The notes under the pieces were generated by a model that was given only the letters and a program-made list of their open reading frames with translations, did no database searches and was not told where the DNA came from. From Amaranthus tricolor (lineage: Eukaryota > Streptophyta > Magnoliopsida > Caryophyllales > Amaranthaceae), in assembly GCF_026212465.1 (NCBI RefSeq), contig NC_080051.1, positions 893,001 through 957,000 on the forward strand: a DNA stretch of 64,000 nucleotides, given 5' to 3'. Made by a program: the position numbers and the translations under genes. Below, one piece after another: positions 1 to 13,408 of the stretch (the first letter of the stretch is position 1; every line of letters starts with the position of its first letter).

Positions 1-252
1 GAACAAGGATCAATGATCAATGAAGAATGAACGACGAAGAATGAACAAGGATTAATGGTCAATGACGAATGAACGATGAAGAATGAACAAGGATCAATGA
101 TCAATGACGAATGAACGATGAAGAATGAACAAGGATCAATGATCAATGAAGAATGAACGATGAAGAATGAACAAGGAGTAATGGTCAATGACGAATGAAC
201 GATGAAGAATGAACAAGGATCAATGATCAATGACTAATGAACGATGAAGAAT

Positions 253-308
253 GAACAAAGATCAATGATTAATGAAGAATGAACAAGGATCAATGATTAA
301 TGAAGAAT
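253..308 (+). repeat. Doublet of two back-to-back 28-mers
   Basis: Two 28-mers follow each other directly, both with GATTAAT as third heptad. The first here has AAAGATC in place of AAGGATC. The doublet is a strong phase marker: it recurs near 2,003, 3,242, 4,558, 9,438, 16,475, 20,453, 24,431, 25,684, 30,320, 32,861, 35,402, 36,536, 38,006, 39,259, 40,393, 42,934, 45,475, 50,718, 56,157 and 61,400. From 30,320 rightward the second member has GACTAAT where the left copies have GATTAAT, so the doublet also separates left and right array families. Near 47,974 only one 28-mer remains at this place, as in its later copies near 53,217 and 58,656. Confidence 0.88.
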
Positions 309-476
309 GAACAAGGATCAATGATCAAAGAAGAATGAACGATGAAGAATGAACAAGGATCAATGATCAATGAGGAATGAACGATGAAGAATGAACAAGG
401 AGGAATGGTCAATGACGAATGAACGATGAAGAATGAACAAGGATCAATGATCAATGACGAATGAACGATGAAGAAT

Positions 477-504
477 GAACAAGGATCAATGATCAATGAA
501 GAAT
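477..504 (+). repeat. 28-bp truncated monomer (four heptads), a recurring landmark
   Basis: The unit stops after heptad 4, so the 14 bp of heptads 5-6 (GAACGATGAAGAAT) are missing and the next unit begins at once. Units like this recur through the whole window, usually every few hundred bp; another is at 792-819. The following 42-mer nearly always carries GATCAAA in heptad 3, so 28-mer plus GATCAAA unit travel as a pair. Such constant pairing means the pair was copied as part of larger blocks and did not arise repeatedly. Each 28-mer shifts the minus-strand open frame, since 28 is not a multiple of three. Confidence 0.93.
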
Positions 505-630
505 GAACAAGGATCAATGATCAAAGAAGAATGAACGATGAAAAATGAACAAGGATCAATGATCAATGAAGAATGAACGATGCAGAATGAACAAGGATTA
601 ATGGTCAATGACGAATGAACAATGAAGAAT

Positions 631-665
631 GAACAAGGATCAATGAAGAATGAACGATGAAGAAT
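631..665 (+). repeat. 35-bp monomer (five heptads)
   Basis: One of the two GATCAAT heptads is absent, giving GAACAAG, GATCAAT, GAAGAAT, GAACGAT, GAAGAAT. It is followed by a GATTAAT+GGTCAAT unit whose fourth heptad is GACAAAT, and that order is kept at other sites (for example in the copies near 2,381, 4,061, 9,816, 30,698 and 61,778). Loss of exactly one of two identical adjacent heptads is what slippage or unequal pairing would produce. Confidence 0.9.
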
Positions 666-861
666 GAACAAGGATTAATGGTCAATGACAAATGAACGAT
701 GAAGAATGAACAAGGATCAATGATCAATGACGAATGAACGATGAAGAATGAACAAGGATCAATGATCAATGACGAATGAACGATGAAGAATGAACAAGGA
801 TCAATGATCAATAAAGAATGAACAAGGATCAATGATCAAAGAAGAATGAACGATGAAGAAT

Positions 862-903
862 GAACAAGGATCAATGATCAATGAAGAATGAACGATGAAG
901 AAT
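862..903 (+). repeat. Representative canonical 42-bp monomer made of six heptads
   Basis: This is a clean copy of the commonest unit. Split every 7 bp from its first G it gives heptad 1 GAACAAG, heptads 2 and 3 GATCAAT, heptad 4 GAAGAAT, heptad 5 GAACGAT and heptad 6 GAAGAAT. All six begin with GA and all except the first end in T. Heptads 4-6 are nearly constant apart from GAAGAAT or GACGAAT in heptad 4. Most variation falls in heptads 2-3: GATTAAT+GGTCAAT, GAGTAAT+GGTCAAT, GAGGAAT+GGTCAAT, GATCAAT+TCTCAAT, GAACAAT+GATCAAT, GATCAAA+GATCAAT, GATCAAT+AATCAAT. These variants form the barcode used to recognise the larger repeats. Confidence 0.95.
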
Positions 904-3900
904 GAACAAGGATCAATGATCAATGAAGAATGAACGATGAAGAATGAACAAGGATCAATTCTCAATGAAGAATGAACGATGAAGAATGAACAAGGAGTAA
1001 TGGTCAATGACGAATGAACGATGAAGAATGAACAAGGATCAATGATCAATGACAAATGAACGATGAAAAATGAACAAGGATCAATGATCAATGAAGAATG
1101 AACAAGGATCAATGATCAAAGAAGAATGAACGATGAAGAATGAACAAGGATCAATGATCAATGAAGAATGAACGATGAAGAATGAACAAGGATTAATGGT
1201 CAATGACGAATGAACGATGAAAAATGAACAAGGATTAATGGTCAATGACGAATGAACGATGAAGAATAAACAAGGATCAATGATCAATGACGAATGAACG
1301 ATGAAGAATGAACAAGGATCAATGATCAATGACGAATGAACGATGAAGAATGAACGATGAAGAATGAACAATGAAGAATGAACAAGGATCAATGATCAAA
1401 GAAGAATGAACGATGAAGAATGAACAAGGATCAATGATCAATGAAGAATGAACGATGAAGAATGAACAAGGATTAATGGTCAATGACGAATGAACGATGA
1501 AGAATGAACAAGGATCAATGAAGAATGAACGATGAAGAATGAACAAGGATTAATGGTCAATGACAAATGAACGATGAAGAATGAACAAGGATCAATGATC
1601 AATGACGAATGAACGATGAAGAATGAACAAGGATCAATGATCAATGACGAATGAACGATGAAGAATGAACAAGGATCAATGATCAATGACGAATGAACGA
1701 TGAAGAATGAACAAGGATCAAAGATCAATGACGAATGAACGATGAAGAATGAACAAGGATCAATGATCAATGAAGAATGAACGACGAAGAATGAACAAGG
1801 ATTAATGGTCAATGACGAATGAACGATGAAGAATGAACAAGGATCAATGATCAATGACGAATGAACGATGAAGAATGAACAAGGATCAATGATCAATGAA
1901 GAATGAACGATGAAGAATGAACAAGGAGTAATGGTCAATGACGAATGAACGATGAAGAATGAACAAGGATCAATGATCAATGACTAATGAACGATGAAGA
2001 ATGAACAAAGATCAATGATTAATGAAGAATGAACAAGGATCAATGATTAATGAAGAATGAATAAGGATCAATGATCAAAGAAGAATGAACGATGAAGAAT
2101 GAACAAGGATCAATGATCAATGAAGAATGAACGATGAAGAATGAACAAGGAGGAATGGTCAATGACGAATGAACGATGAAGAATGAACAAGGATCAATGA
2201 TCAATGACGAATGAACGATGAAGAATGAACAAGGATCAATGATCAATGAAGAATGAACAAGGATCAATGATCAAAGAAGAATGAACGATGAAAAATGAAC
2301 AAGGATCAATGATCAATGAAGAATGAACGATGCAGAATGAACAAGGATTAATGGTCAATGACGAATGAACGATGAAGAATGAACAAGGATCAATGAAGAA
2401 TGAACGATGAAGAATGAACAAGGATTAATGGTCAATGACAAATGAACGATGAAGAATGAACAAGGATCAATGATCAATGACGAATGAACGATGAAGAATG
2501 AACAAGGATCAATGATCAATGACGAATGAACGATGAAGAATGAACAAGGATCAAAGATCAATGACGAATGAACGATGAAGAATGAACAAGGATCAATGAT
2601 CAATGAAGAATGAACAAGAATCAATGATCAAAGAAGAATGAACGATGAAGAATGAACAAGGATCAATGATCAATGAAGAATGAACGATGAAGAATGAACA
2701 AGGATCAATGATCAATGAAGAATGAACGATGAAGAATGAACAAGGATCAATTCTCAATGAAGAATGAACGATGAAGAATGAACAAGGATCAATTCTCAAT
2801 GAAGAATGAACGATGAAGAATGAACAAGGAACAATGATCAATGAAGAATGAATGATGAAGAATGAACAAGGATTAATGGTCAATGACGAATGAACGATGA
2901 AGAATGAACAAGGATCAATGATCAATGAGGAATGAACGATGAAGAATGAACAAGGATCAATGATCAATGAAGAATGAACGATGAAGAATGAACAAGGATC
3001 AATTCTCAATGAAGAATGAACGATGAAGAATGAACAAGGAGTAATGGTCAATGACGAATGAACGATGAAGAATGAACAAGGATCAATGATCAATGACGAA
3101 TGAACGATGAAGAATGAACAAGGATCAATGATCAATGAAGAATGAACGATGAAGAGTGAACAAGGAGTAATGGTCAATGACGAATGAACGATGAAGAATG
3201 AACAAGGATCAATAATCAATGACTAATGAACGATGAAGAATGAACAAAGATCAATGATTAATGAAGAATGAACAAGGATCAATGATTAATGAAGAATGAA
3301 CAAGGATCAATGATCAAAGAAGAATGAACGATGAAGAATGAACAAGGATCAATGATCAATGAAGAATGAACGATGAAGAATGAACAAGGAGGAATGGTCA
3401 ATGACGAATGAACGATGAAGAATGAACAAGGATCAATGATCAATGACGAATGAACGATGAAGAATGAACAAGGATCAATGAAGAATGAACGATGAAGAAT
3501 GAACAAGGATTAATGGTCAATGACAAATGAACGATGAAGAATGAACAAGGATCAATGATCAATGACGAATGAACGATGAAGAATGAACAAGGATCAATGA
3601 TCAATGACGAATGAACGATGAAGAATGAACAAGGATCAAAGATCAATGACGAATGAACGATGAAGAATGAACAAGGATCAATGAACAATGAAGAATGAAC
3701 AAGAATCAATGATCAAAGAAGAATGAACGATGAAGAATGAACAAGGATCAATGATCAATGAAGAATGAACGATGAAGAATGAACAAGGATCAATGATCAA
3801 TGAAGAATGAACGATGAAGAATAAACAAGGATCAATGATCAATGACGAATGAACGATGAAGAATGAACAAGGATCAATGATCAATGACGAATGAACGATG

Positions 3901-5266
3901 AAGAATGAACGATGAAGAATGAACAATGAAGAATGAACAAGGATCAATGATCAAAGAAGAATGAACGATGAAGAATGAACAAGGATCAATGATCAATGAA
4001 GAATGAACGATGAAGAATGAACAAGGATTAATGGTCAATGACGAATGAACGATGAAGAATGAACAAGGATCAATGAAGAATGAACGATGAAGAATGAACA
4101 AGGATTAATGGTCAATGACAAATGAACGATGAAGAATGAACAAGGATCAATGATCAATGACGAATGAACGATGAAGAATGAACAAGGATCAATGATCAAT
4201 GACGAATGAACGATGAAGAATGAACAAGGATCAATGATCAATGACGAATGAACGATGAAGAATGAACAAGGATCAAAGATCAATGACGAATGAACGATGA
4301 AGAATGAACAAGGATCAATGATCAATGAAGAATGAACGACGAAGAATGAACAAGGATTAATGGTCAATGACGAATGAACGATGAAGAATGAACAAGGATC
4401 AATGATCAATGACGAATGAACGATGAAGAATGAACAAGGATCAATGATCAATGAAGAATGAACGATGAAGAATGAACAAGGAGTAATGGTCAATGACGAA
4501 TGAACGATGAAGAATGAACAAGGATCAATGATCAATGACTAATGAACGATGAAGAATGAACAAAGATCAATGATTAATGAAGAATGAACAAGGATCAATG
4601 ATTAATGAAGAATGAACATGGATCAATGATCAAAGAAGAATGAACGATGAAGAATGAACAAGGATCAATGATCAATGAAGAATGAACGATGAAGAATGAA
4701 CAAGGAGGAATGGTCAATGACGAATGAACGATGAAGAATGAACAAGGATCAATGATCAATGACGAATGAACGATGAAGAATGAACAAGGATCAATGATCA
4801 ATGAAGAATGAACAAGGATCAATGATCAAAGAAGAATGAACGATGAAAAATGAACAAGGATCAATGATCAATGAAGAATGAACGATGCAGAATGAACAAG
4901 GATTAATGGTCAATGACGAATGAACGATGAAGAATGAACAAGGATCAATGAAGAATGAACGATGAAGAATGAACAAGGATTAATGGTCAATGACGAATGA
5001 ACGATGAAGAATGAACAAGGATCAATGAAGAATGAACGATGAAGAATGAACAAGGATTAATGGTCAATGACAAATGAACGATGAAGAATGAACAAGGATC
5101 AATGATCAATGACGAATGAACGATGAAGAATGAACAAGGATCAATGATCAATGACGAATGAACGATGAAGAATGAACAAGGATCAATGATCAATGACGAA
5201 TGAACGATGAAGAATGAACAAGGATCAAAGATCAATGACGAATGAACGATGAAGAATGAACAAGGA

Positions 5267-6810
5267 TCAATGATCAATGAAGAATGAACAAGAATCAATG
5301 ATCAAAGAAGAATGAACGATGAAGAATGAACAAGGATAAGAATGAACGATGAAGAATGAACAAGGATCAATGATCAATGAAGAATGAACGATGAAGAATG
5401 AACAAGGATCAATTCTCAATGAAGAATGAACGATGAAGAATGAACAAGGATCAATTCTCAATGAAGAATGAACGATGAAGAATGAACAAGGAACAATGAT
5501 CAATGAAGAATGAACGATGAAGAATGAACAAGGATCAATTCTCAATGACGAATGAACGATGAAGAATGAACAAGGATCAATGATCAATGAAGAATGAACG
5601 ATGAAGAATGAACAAGGATCAATGATCAATGAAGAATGAACGACGAAGAATGAACAAGGATTAATGGTCAATGACGAATGAACGATGAAGAATGAACAAG
5701 GATCAATGATCAATGACGAATGAACGATGAAGAATGAACAAGGATCAAAGATCAATGACGAATGAACGATGAAGAATGAACAAGGATCAATGATCAATGA
5801 AGAATGAACAAGAATCAATGATCAAAGAAGAATGAACGATGAAGAATAAACAAGGATAAGAATGAACGATGAAGAATGAACAAGGATCAATGATCAATGA
5901 AGAATGAACGATGAAGAATGAACAAGGATCAATTCTCAATGAAGAATGAACGATGAAGAATGAACAAGGATCAATTCTCAATGAAGAATGAACGATGAAG
6001 AATGAACAAGGAACAATGATCAATGAAGAATGAACGATGAAGAATGAACAAGGATTAATGGTCAATGACGAATGAACGATGAAGAATGAACAAGGATCAA
6101 TGATCAATGAAGAATGAACGATGAAGAATGAACAAGGATCAATGATCAATGAAGAATGAACGACGAAGAATGAACAAGGATTAATGGTCAATGACGAATG
6201 AACGATGAAGAATGAACAAGGATCAATGATCAATGACGAATGAACGATGAAGAATGAACAAGGATCAATGATCAATGAAGAATGAACGATGAAGAATGAA
6301 CAAGGAGTAATGGTCAATGACGAATGAACGATGAAGAATGAACAAGGATCAATGATCAATGACGAATGAACGATGAAGAATGAACAAGGATCAATGATCA
6401 ATGAAGAATGAACGATGAAGAATGAACAAGGATCAATGATCAATGAAGAATGAACGATGAAGAATGAACAAGGATCAATTCTTAATGAAGAATGAACGAT
6501 GAAGAATGAACAAGGAACAATGATCAATGAAGAATGAACGATGAAGAATGAACAAGGATTAATGGTCAATGACGAATGAACGATGAAGAATGAACAAGGA
6601 TCAATAATCAATGAAGAATGAACGATGAAAAATGAACAAGGATCAATGATCAATGAAGAATGAACGATGAAGAATGAACAAGGATCAATGATCAATGACG
6701 AATGAACGATGAAGAATGAACAAGGATCAATGATCAATGACGAATGAACGATGAAGAATGAACAAGGATCAAAGATCAATGACGAATGAACGATGAAGAA
6801 TGAACAAGGA
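5267..6810 (+). repeat. 1,544-bp higher-order repeat, copy 1
   Basis: The short-unit pattern starting at 5,267 and 5,787 is repeated at 6,811 and 7,331, giving a period of 1,544 bp. Two 30-mers (5328 and 5848) lie inside the copy and recur at 6872 and 7392. The second 30-mer in each copy is preceded by a unit ending in TAAACAAGG instead of TGAACAAGG. That shared substitution shows the pair was duplicated as a block. Confidence 0.85.
5328..5357 (+). repeat. 30-bp monomer with a non-heptad 12-bp deletion (eight sites)
   Basis: GAACAAGGAT is joined directly to AAGAAT, removing 12 bp, so this is the only recurrent length variant that is not a whole number of heptads. It occurs at 5328-5357, 5848-5877, 6872-6901, 7392-7421, 14429-14458, 19163-19192, 23141-23170 and 28316-28345, and nowhere to the right. 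Every copy sits just after a GATCAAA unit, the context expected of one ancestral deletion spread by block duplication. It also explains why the 1,544-, 7,037- and 3,978-bp repeat offsets are not multiples of seven: they exceed one by 4, 2 and 2 bp. Confidence 0.92.
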
Positions 6811-8354
6811 TCAATGATCAATGAAGAATGAACAAGAATCAATGATCAAAGAAGAATGAACGATGAAGAATGAACAAGGATAAGAATGAACGATGAAGAA
6901 TGAACAAGGATCAATGATCAATGAAGAATGAACGATGAAGAATGAACAAGGATCAATTCTCAATGAAGAATGGACGATGAAGAATGAACAAGGATCAATT
7001 CTCAATGAAGAATGAACGATGAAGAATGAACAAGGAACAATGATCAATGAAGAATGAACGATGAAGAATGAACAAGGATCAATTCTCAATGACGAATGAA
7101 CGATGAAGAATGAACAAGGATCAATGATCAATGAAGAATGAACGATGAAGAATGAACAAGGATCAATGATCAATGAAGAATGAACGACGAAGAATGAACA
7201 AGGATTAATGGTCAATGACGAATGAACGATGAAGAATGAACAAGGATCAATGATCAATGACGAATGAACGATGAAGAATGAACAAGGATCAAAGATCAAT
7301 GACGAATGAACGATGAAGAATGAACAAGGATCAATGATCAATGAAGAATGAACAAGAATCAATGATCAAAGAAGAATGAACGATGAAGAATAAACAAGGA
7401 TAAGAATGAACGATGAAGAATGAACAAGGATCAATGATCAATGAAGAATGAACGATGAAGAATGAACAAGGATCAATTCTCAATGAAGAATGAACGATGA
7501 AGAATGAACAAGGATCAATTCTCAATGAAGAATGAACGATGAAGAATGAACAAGGAACAATGATCAATGAAGAATGAACGATGAAGAATGAACAAGGATT
7601 AATGGTCAATGACGAATGAACGATGAAGAATGAACAAGGATCAATGATCAATGAAGAATGAACGATGAAGAATGAACAAGGATCAATGATCAATGAAGAA
7701 TGAACGACGAAGAATGAACAAGGATTAATGGTCAATGACGAATGAACGATGAAGAATGAACAAGGATCAATGATCAATGACGAATGAACGATGAAGAATG
7801 AACAAGGATCAATGATCAATGAAGAATGAACGATGAAGAATGAACAAGGAGTAATGGTCAATGACGAATGAACGATGAAGAATGAACAAGGATCAATGAT
7901 CAATGACGAATGAACGATGAAGAATGAACAAGGATCAATGATCAATGAAGAATGAACGATGAAGAATGAACAAGGATCAATGATCAATGAAGAATGAACG
8001 ATGAAGAATGAACAAGGATCAATTCTCAATGAAGAATGAACGATGAAGAATGAACAAGGAACAATGATCAATGAAGAATGAACGATGAAGAATGAACAAG
8101 GATTAATGGTCAATGACGAATGAACGATGAAGAATGAACAAGGATCAATAATCAATGAAGAATGAACGATGAAAAATGAACAAGGATCAATGATCAATGA
8201 AGAATGAACGATGAAGAATGAACAAGGATTAATGGTCAGTGACGAATGAACGATGAAGAATGAACAAGGATCAATGATCAATGAAGAATGAACGATGAAG
8301 AATGAACAAGGATTAATGGTCAATGACGAATGAACGATGAAGAATGAACAAGGA
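6811..8354 (+). repeat. 1,544-bp higher-order repeat, copy 2
   Basis: Second tandem copy of the preceding block; the right limit is approximate. Past about 7,331 the sequence also belongs to the 7,037-bp repeat, and the run of uninterrupted 42-mers after that point is 252 bp (six units) longer than in copy 1. Copy 2 was therefore extended, or copy 1 shortened, after the duplication. Confidence 0.78.
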
Positions 8355-8886
8355 TCAATGATCAATGACGAATGAACGATGAAGAATGAACAAGGATCAA
8401 TAATCAATGACGAATGAACGATGAAGAATGAACAAGGATCAATGATCAATGAAGAATGAACGATGAAGAATGAACAAGGATTAATGGTCAATGACGAATG
8501 AACGATGAAGAATGAACAAGGATCAATGATCAATGACGAATGAACGATGAAGAATGAACAAGGATCAATGATCAATGACGAATGAACGATGAAGAATGAA
8601 CAAGGATCAATGATCAATGAAGAATGAACAAGGATCAATGATCAAAGAAGAATGAACGATGAAGAATAAACAAGGATCAATGATCAATGAAGAATGAACG
8701 ATGAAGAATGAACAAGGATCAATGATCAATGAAGAATGAACGATGAAGAATGAACAAGGATCAATTCTCAATTAAGAATGAACGATGAAGAATGAACAAG
8801 GAGTAATGGTCAATGACGAATGAACGATGAAGAATGAACAAGGATCAATGATCAATGACAAATGAACGATGAAGAATGAACAAGGA

Positions 8887-10069
8887 TCAATGATCAATGA
8901 AGAATGATCAAGGATCAATGATCAAAGAAGAATGAACGATGAATAATGAACAAGGATCAATGATCAATGAAGAATGAACGATGAAGAATGAACAAGGATT
9001 AATGGTCAATGACGAATGAACGATGAAGAATGAACAAGGATTAATGGTCAATGACGAATGAACGATGAAGAATAAACAAGGATCAATGATCAATGACGAA
9101 TGAACGATGAAGAATGAACAAGGATCAATGATCAATGACGAATGAACGATGAAGAATGAACAAGGATCAATGATCAATGAAGAATGAAAAAGGATCAATG
9201 ATCAATGAAGAATGAACGACGAAGAATGAACAAGGATTAATGGTCAATGACGAATGAACGATGAAGAATGAACAAGGATCAATGATCAATGACGAATGAA
9301 CGATGAAGAATGAACAAGGATCAATGATCAATGAAGAACGAACGATGAAGAATGAACAAGGAGTAATGGTCAATGACGAATGAACGATGAAGAATGAACA
9401 AGGATCAATGATCAATGACTAATGAACGATGAAGAATGAACAAGGATCAATGATTAATGAAGAATGAACAAGGATCAATGATTAATGAAGAATGAACAAG
9501 GATCAATGATCAAAGAAGAATGAACGATGAAGAATGAACAAGGATCAATGATCAATGAAGAATGAACGATGAAGAATGAACAAGGAGGAATGGTCAATGA
9601 CGAATGAACGATGAAGAATGAACAAGGATCAATGATCAATGACGAATGAACGATGAAGAATGAACAAGGATCAATGATCAATGAAGAATGAGCAAGGATC
9701 AATGATCAAAGAAGAATGAACGATGAAGAATGAACAAGGATCAATGATCAATGAAGAATGAACGATGCAGAATGAACAAGGATTAATGGTCAATGACGAA
9801 TGAACGATGAAGAATGAACAAGGATCAATGAAGAATGAACGATGAAGAATGAACAAGGATTAATGGTCAATGACAAAAGAACGATGAAGAATGAACAAGG
9901 ATCAATGATCAATGACGAATGAACGATGAAGAATGAACAAGGATCAATGATCAATGACGAATGAACGATGAAGAATGAACAAGGATCAATGATCAATGAC
10001 GAATGAACGATGAAGAATGAACAAGGATCAAAGATCAATGACGAATGAACGATGAAGAATGAACAAGGA
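8887..10069 (+). repeat. 1,183-bp module, first of eleven copies
   Basis: The same order of short units and spacings (a GATGAATAATGAAC unit, a GAAAAAGGATC junction, the 28-mer doublet, a GATGCAG unit, a 35-mer, then the GATCAAAGATCAAT unit) recurs over 1,183 bp (169 heptads) at 8887, 15924, 29769, 32310, 37455, 39842, 42383, 44924, 50167, 55606 and 60849. The module sits inside the 7,037-, 2,541- and 5,243-bp repeats, which otherwise differ, so it is the common core linking left and right families. The first two copies have GAGGAAT, the others GAGTAAT. Confidence 0.85.
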
Positions 10070-11105
10070 TCAATGATCAATGAAGAATGAACAAGAATCA
10101 ATGATCAAAGAAGAATGAACGATGAAGAATGAACAAGGATCAATGATCAATGAAGAATGAACGATGAAGAATGAACAAGGATCAATGATCAATGAAGAAT
10201 GAACGATGAAGAATGAACAAGGATCAATTCTCAATGAAGAATGAACGATGAAGAATGAACAAGGATCAATTCTCAATGAAGAATGAACGATGAAGAATGA
10301 ACAAGGAACAATGATCATTGAAGAATGAACGATGAAGAATGAACAAGGATTAATGGTCAATGACGAATGAACGATGAAGAATGAACAAGGATCAATGATC
10401 AATGAGGAATGAACGATGAAGAATGAACAAGGATCAATGATCAATGAAGAATGAACGACGAAGAATGAACAAGGATTAATGGTCAATGACGAATGAACGA
10501 TGAAGAATGATCAAGGATCAATGATCAATGACGAATGAACGATGAAGAATGAACAAGGATCAATGATCAATGAAGAATGAACGATGAAGAATGAACAAGG
10601 AGTAATGGTCAGTGACGAATGAACGATGAAGAATGAACAAGGATCAATGATCAATGACGAATGAACGATGAAGAATGAACAAGGATCAATGATCAATGAA
10701 GAATGAACGATGAAGAATGAACAAGGATCAATGATCAATGAAGAATGAACGATGAAGAATGAACAAGGATCAATTCTCAATGAAGAATGAACGATGAAGA
10801 ATGAACAAGGAACAATGATCAATGAAGAATGAACGATGAAAAATGAACAAGGATCAATGATCAATGAAGAATGAACGATGAAGAATGAACAAGGATTAAT
10901 GGTCAGTGACGAATGAACGATGAAGAATGAACAAGGATCAATGATCAATGAAGAATGAACGATGAAGAATGAACAAGGATTAATGGTCAATGACGAATGA
11001 ACGATGAAGAATGAACAAGGATCAATGATCAATGACGAATGAACGATGAAGAATGAACAAGGATCAATGATCAATGACGAATGAACGATGAAGAATGAAC
11101 AAGGA

Positions 11106-11959
11106 TCAATGATCAATAAAGAATGAACAAGGATCAATGATCAAAGAAGAATGAACGATGAAGAATGAACAAGGATCAATGATCAATGAAGAATGAACGA
11201 TGAAGAATGAACAAGGATCAATGATCAATGAAGAATGAACGATGAAGAATGAACAAGAATCAATTCTCAATGAAGAATGAACGATGAAGAATGAACAAGG
11301 AGTAATGGTCAATGACGAATGAACGATGAAGAATGAACAAGGATCAATGATCAATGACAAATGAACGATGAAGAATGAACAAGGATCAATGATCAATGAA
11401 GAATGAACAAGGATCAATGATCAAAGAAGAATGAACGATGAAGAATGAACAAGGATCAATGATCAATGAAGAATGAACGATGAAGAATGAACAAGGATTA
11501 ATGGTCAATGACGAATGAACGATGAAGAATGAACAAGGATCAATGATCAATGAAGAATGAACGATGAAGAATGAACAAGGATCAATGATCAATGAAGAAT
11601 GAACGATGAAGAATGAACAAGGATCAATTCTCAATGAAGAATGAACGATGAAGAATGAACAAGGAACAATGATCAATGAAGAATGAACGATGAAAAATGA
11701 ACAAGGATCAATGATCAATGAAGAATGAACGATGAAGAATGAACAAGGATTAATGGTCAGTGACGAATGAACGATGAAGAATGAACAAGGATCAATGATC
11801 AATGAAGAATGAACGATGAAGAATGAACAAGGATTAATGGTCAATGACGAATGAACGATGAAGAATGAACAAGGATCAATGATCAATGACGAATGAACGA
11901 TGAAGAATGAACAAGGATCAATGATCAATGACGAATGAACGATGAAGAATGAACAAGGA
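11106..11959 (+). repeat. 854-bp duplication, copy 1
   Basis: The segment starting at 11,106 with its rare AAGAATCAATTCTC unit (near 11,251) recurs at 11,960 (AAGAATC near 12,105), offset 854 bp or 122 heptads. The block is single at the equivalent place in the second 7,037-bp copy (18,143-18,423), so the duplication probably arose in the first copy after the large repeat formed, or was lost from the second. Confidence 0.82.
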
Positions 11960-13408
11960 TCAATGATCAATAAAGAATGAACAAGGATCAATGATCAAAG
12001 AAGAATGAACGATGAAGAATGAACAAGGATCAATGATCAATGAAGAATGAACGATGAAGAATGAACAAGGATCAATGATCAATGAAGAATGAACGATGAA
12101 GAATGAACAAGAATCAATTCTCAATGAAGAATGAACGATGAAGAATGAACAAGGAGTAATGGTCAATGACGAATGAACGATGAAGAATGAACAAGGATCA
12201 ATGATCAATGACAAATGAACGATGAAGAATGAACAAGGATCAATGATCAATGAAGAATGAACAAGGATCAATGATCAAAGAAGAATGAACGATGAAGAAT
12301 GAACAAGGATCAATGATCAATGAAGAATGAACGATGAAGAATGAACAAGGATTAATGGTCAATGACGAATGAACGATGAAAAATGAACAAGGATTAATGG
12401 TCAATGACGAATGAACGATGAAGAATAAACAAGGATCAATGATCAATGACGAATGAACGATGAAGAATGAACAAGGATCAATGATCAATGACGAATGAAC
12501 GATGAAGAATGAACAAGGATCAATGATCAATGAAGAATGAACAAGGATCAATGATCAAAGAAGAATGAACGATGAAGAATGAACAAGGATCAATGATCAA
12601 TGAAGAATGAACGATGAAGAATGAACAAGGATTAATGGTCAATGACGAATGAACGATGAAGAATGAACAAGGATCAATGAAGAATGAACGATGAAGAATG
12701 AACAAGGATTAATGGTCAATGACAAATGAACGATGAAGAATGAACAAGGATCAATGATCAATGACGAATGAACGATGAAGAATGAACAAGGATCAATGAT
12801 CAATGACGAATGAACGATGAAGAATGAACAAGGATCAATGATCAATGACGAATGAACGATGAAGAATGAACAAGGATCAAAGATCAATGACGAATGAACG
12901 ATGAAGAATGAACAAGGATCAATGATCAATGAAGAATGAACAAGAATCAATGATCAAAGAAGAATGAACGATGAAGAATGAACAAGGATCAATGATCAAT
13001 GAAGAATGAACGATGAAGAATGAACAAGGATCAATGATCAATGAAGAATGAACGATGAAGAATGAACAAGGATCAATTCTCAATGAAGAATGAACGATGA
13101 AGAATGAACAAGGAACAATGATCAATGAAGAATGAACGATGAAAAATGAACAAGGATCAATGATCAATGAAGAATGAACGATGAAGAATGAACAAGGATT
13201 AATGGTCAGTGACGAATGAACGATGAAGAATGAACAAGGATCAATGATCAATGAAGAATGAACGATGAAGAATGAACAAGGATTAATGGTCAATGACGAA
13301 TGAACGATGAAGAATGAACAAGGATCAATGATCAATGACGAATGAACGATGAAGAATGAACAAGGATCAATGATCAATGACGAATGAACGATGAAGAATG
13401 AACAAGGA
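11960..13408 (+). repeat. 1,449-bp higher-order repeat, copy 1
   Basis: Landmarks 11960, 12240, 12520 and 12639 recur at 13409, 13689, 13969 and 14088, all offset by 1,449 bp (207 heptads). It overlaps the second copy of the 854-bp duplication, so at least two nested unequal exchanges are recorded between 11.1 and 14.4 kb. Confidence 0.83.

Larger units (their letters stand above)
1..5266 (+). repeat. Left mosaic block with 1,750- and 2,555-bp spaced copies
   Basis: The run of short units at about 281-671 recurs at 2031-2421 (offset 1,750) and at 4586-4976 (offset 2,555 from the second). A second run at about 1310-1980 recurs at 3865-4535, also offset 2,555. Both offsets are multiples of seven. 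Between these matches the barcode is rearranged, so the block is a mosaic and not a clean tandem HOR. It carries the GAGGAAT variant heptad at 400, 2150, 3389 and 4705. Confidence 0.8.

Noticed and set aside
486..517. Programmed frameshift at the 32-nt overlaps of minus-strand open frames
   Set aside because: The overlaps are a direct result of each 28-mer shifting phase by one base. No slippery heptamer or downstream structure specific to these sites is visible; the sequence is the same as the rest of the unit.
862..903. Curved DNA from phased A-tracts
   Set aside because: A-runs in the canonical unit are only two bases long and recur every 7 bp, out of step with the 10.5-bp helix, so strong intrinsic curvature is not expected.
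7331..8638. A 435-codon minus-strand open frame and many similar ones, as genes for a Cys-containing repeat protein
   Set aside because: The frame is open only because the unit length is divisible by three. The runs end wherever a 28- or 35-mer occurs, neighbouring runs overlap, starts fall at any ATG of the unit, and there is no promoter, non-repeat domain, signal peptide or start context distinct from the repeat.
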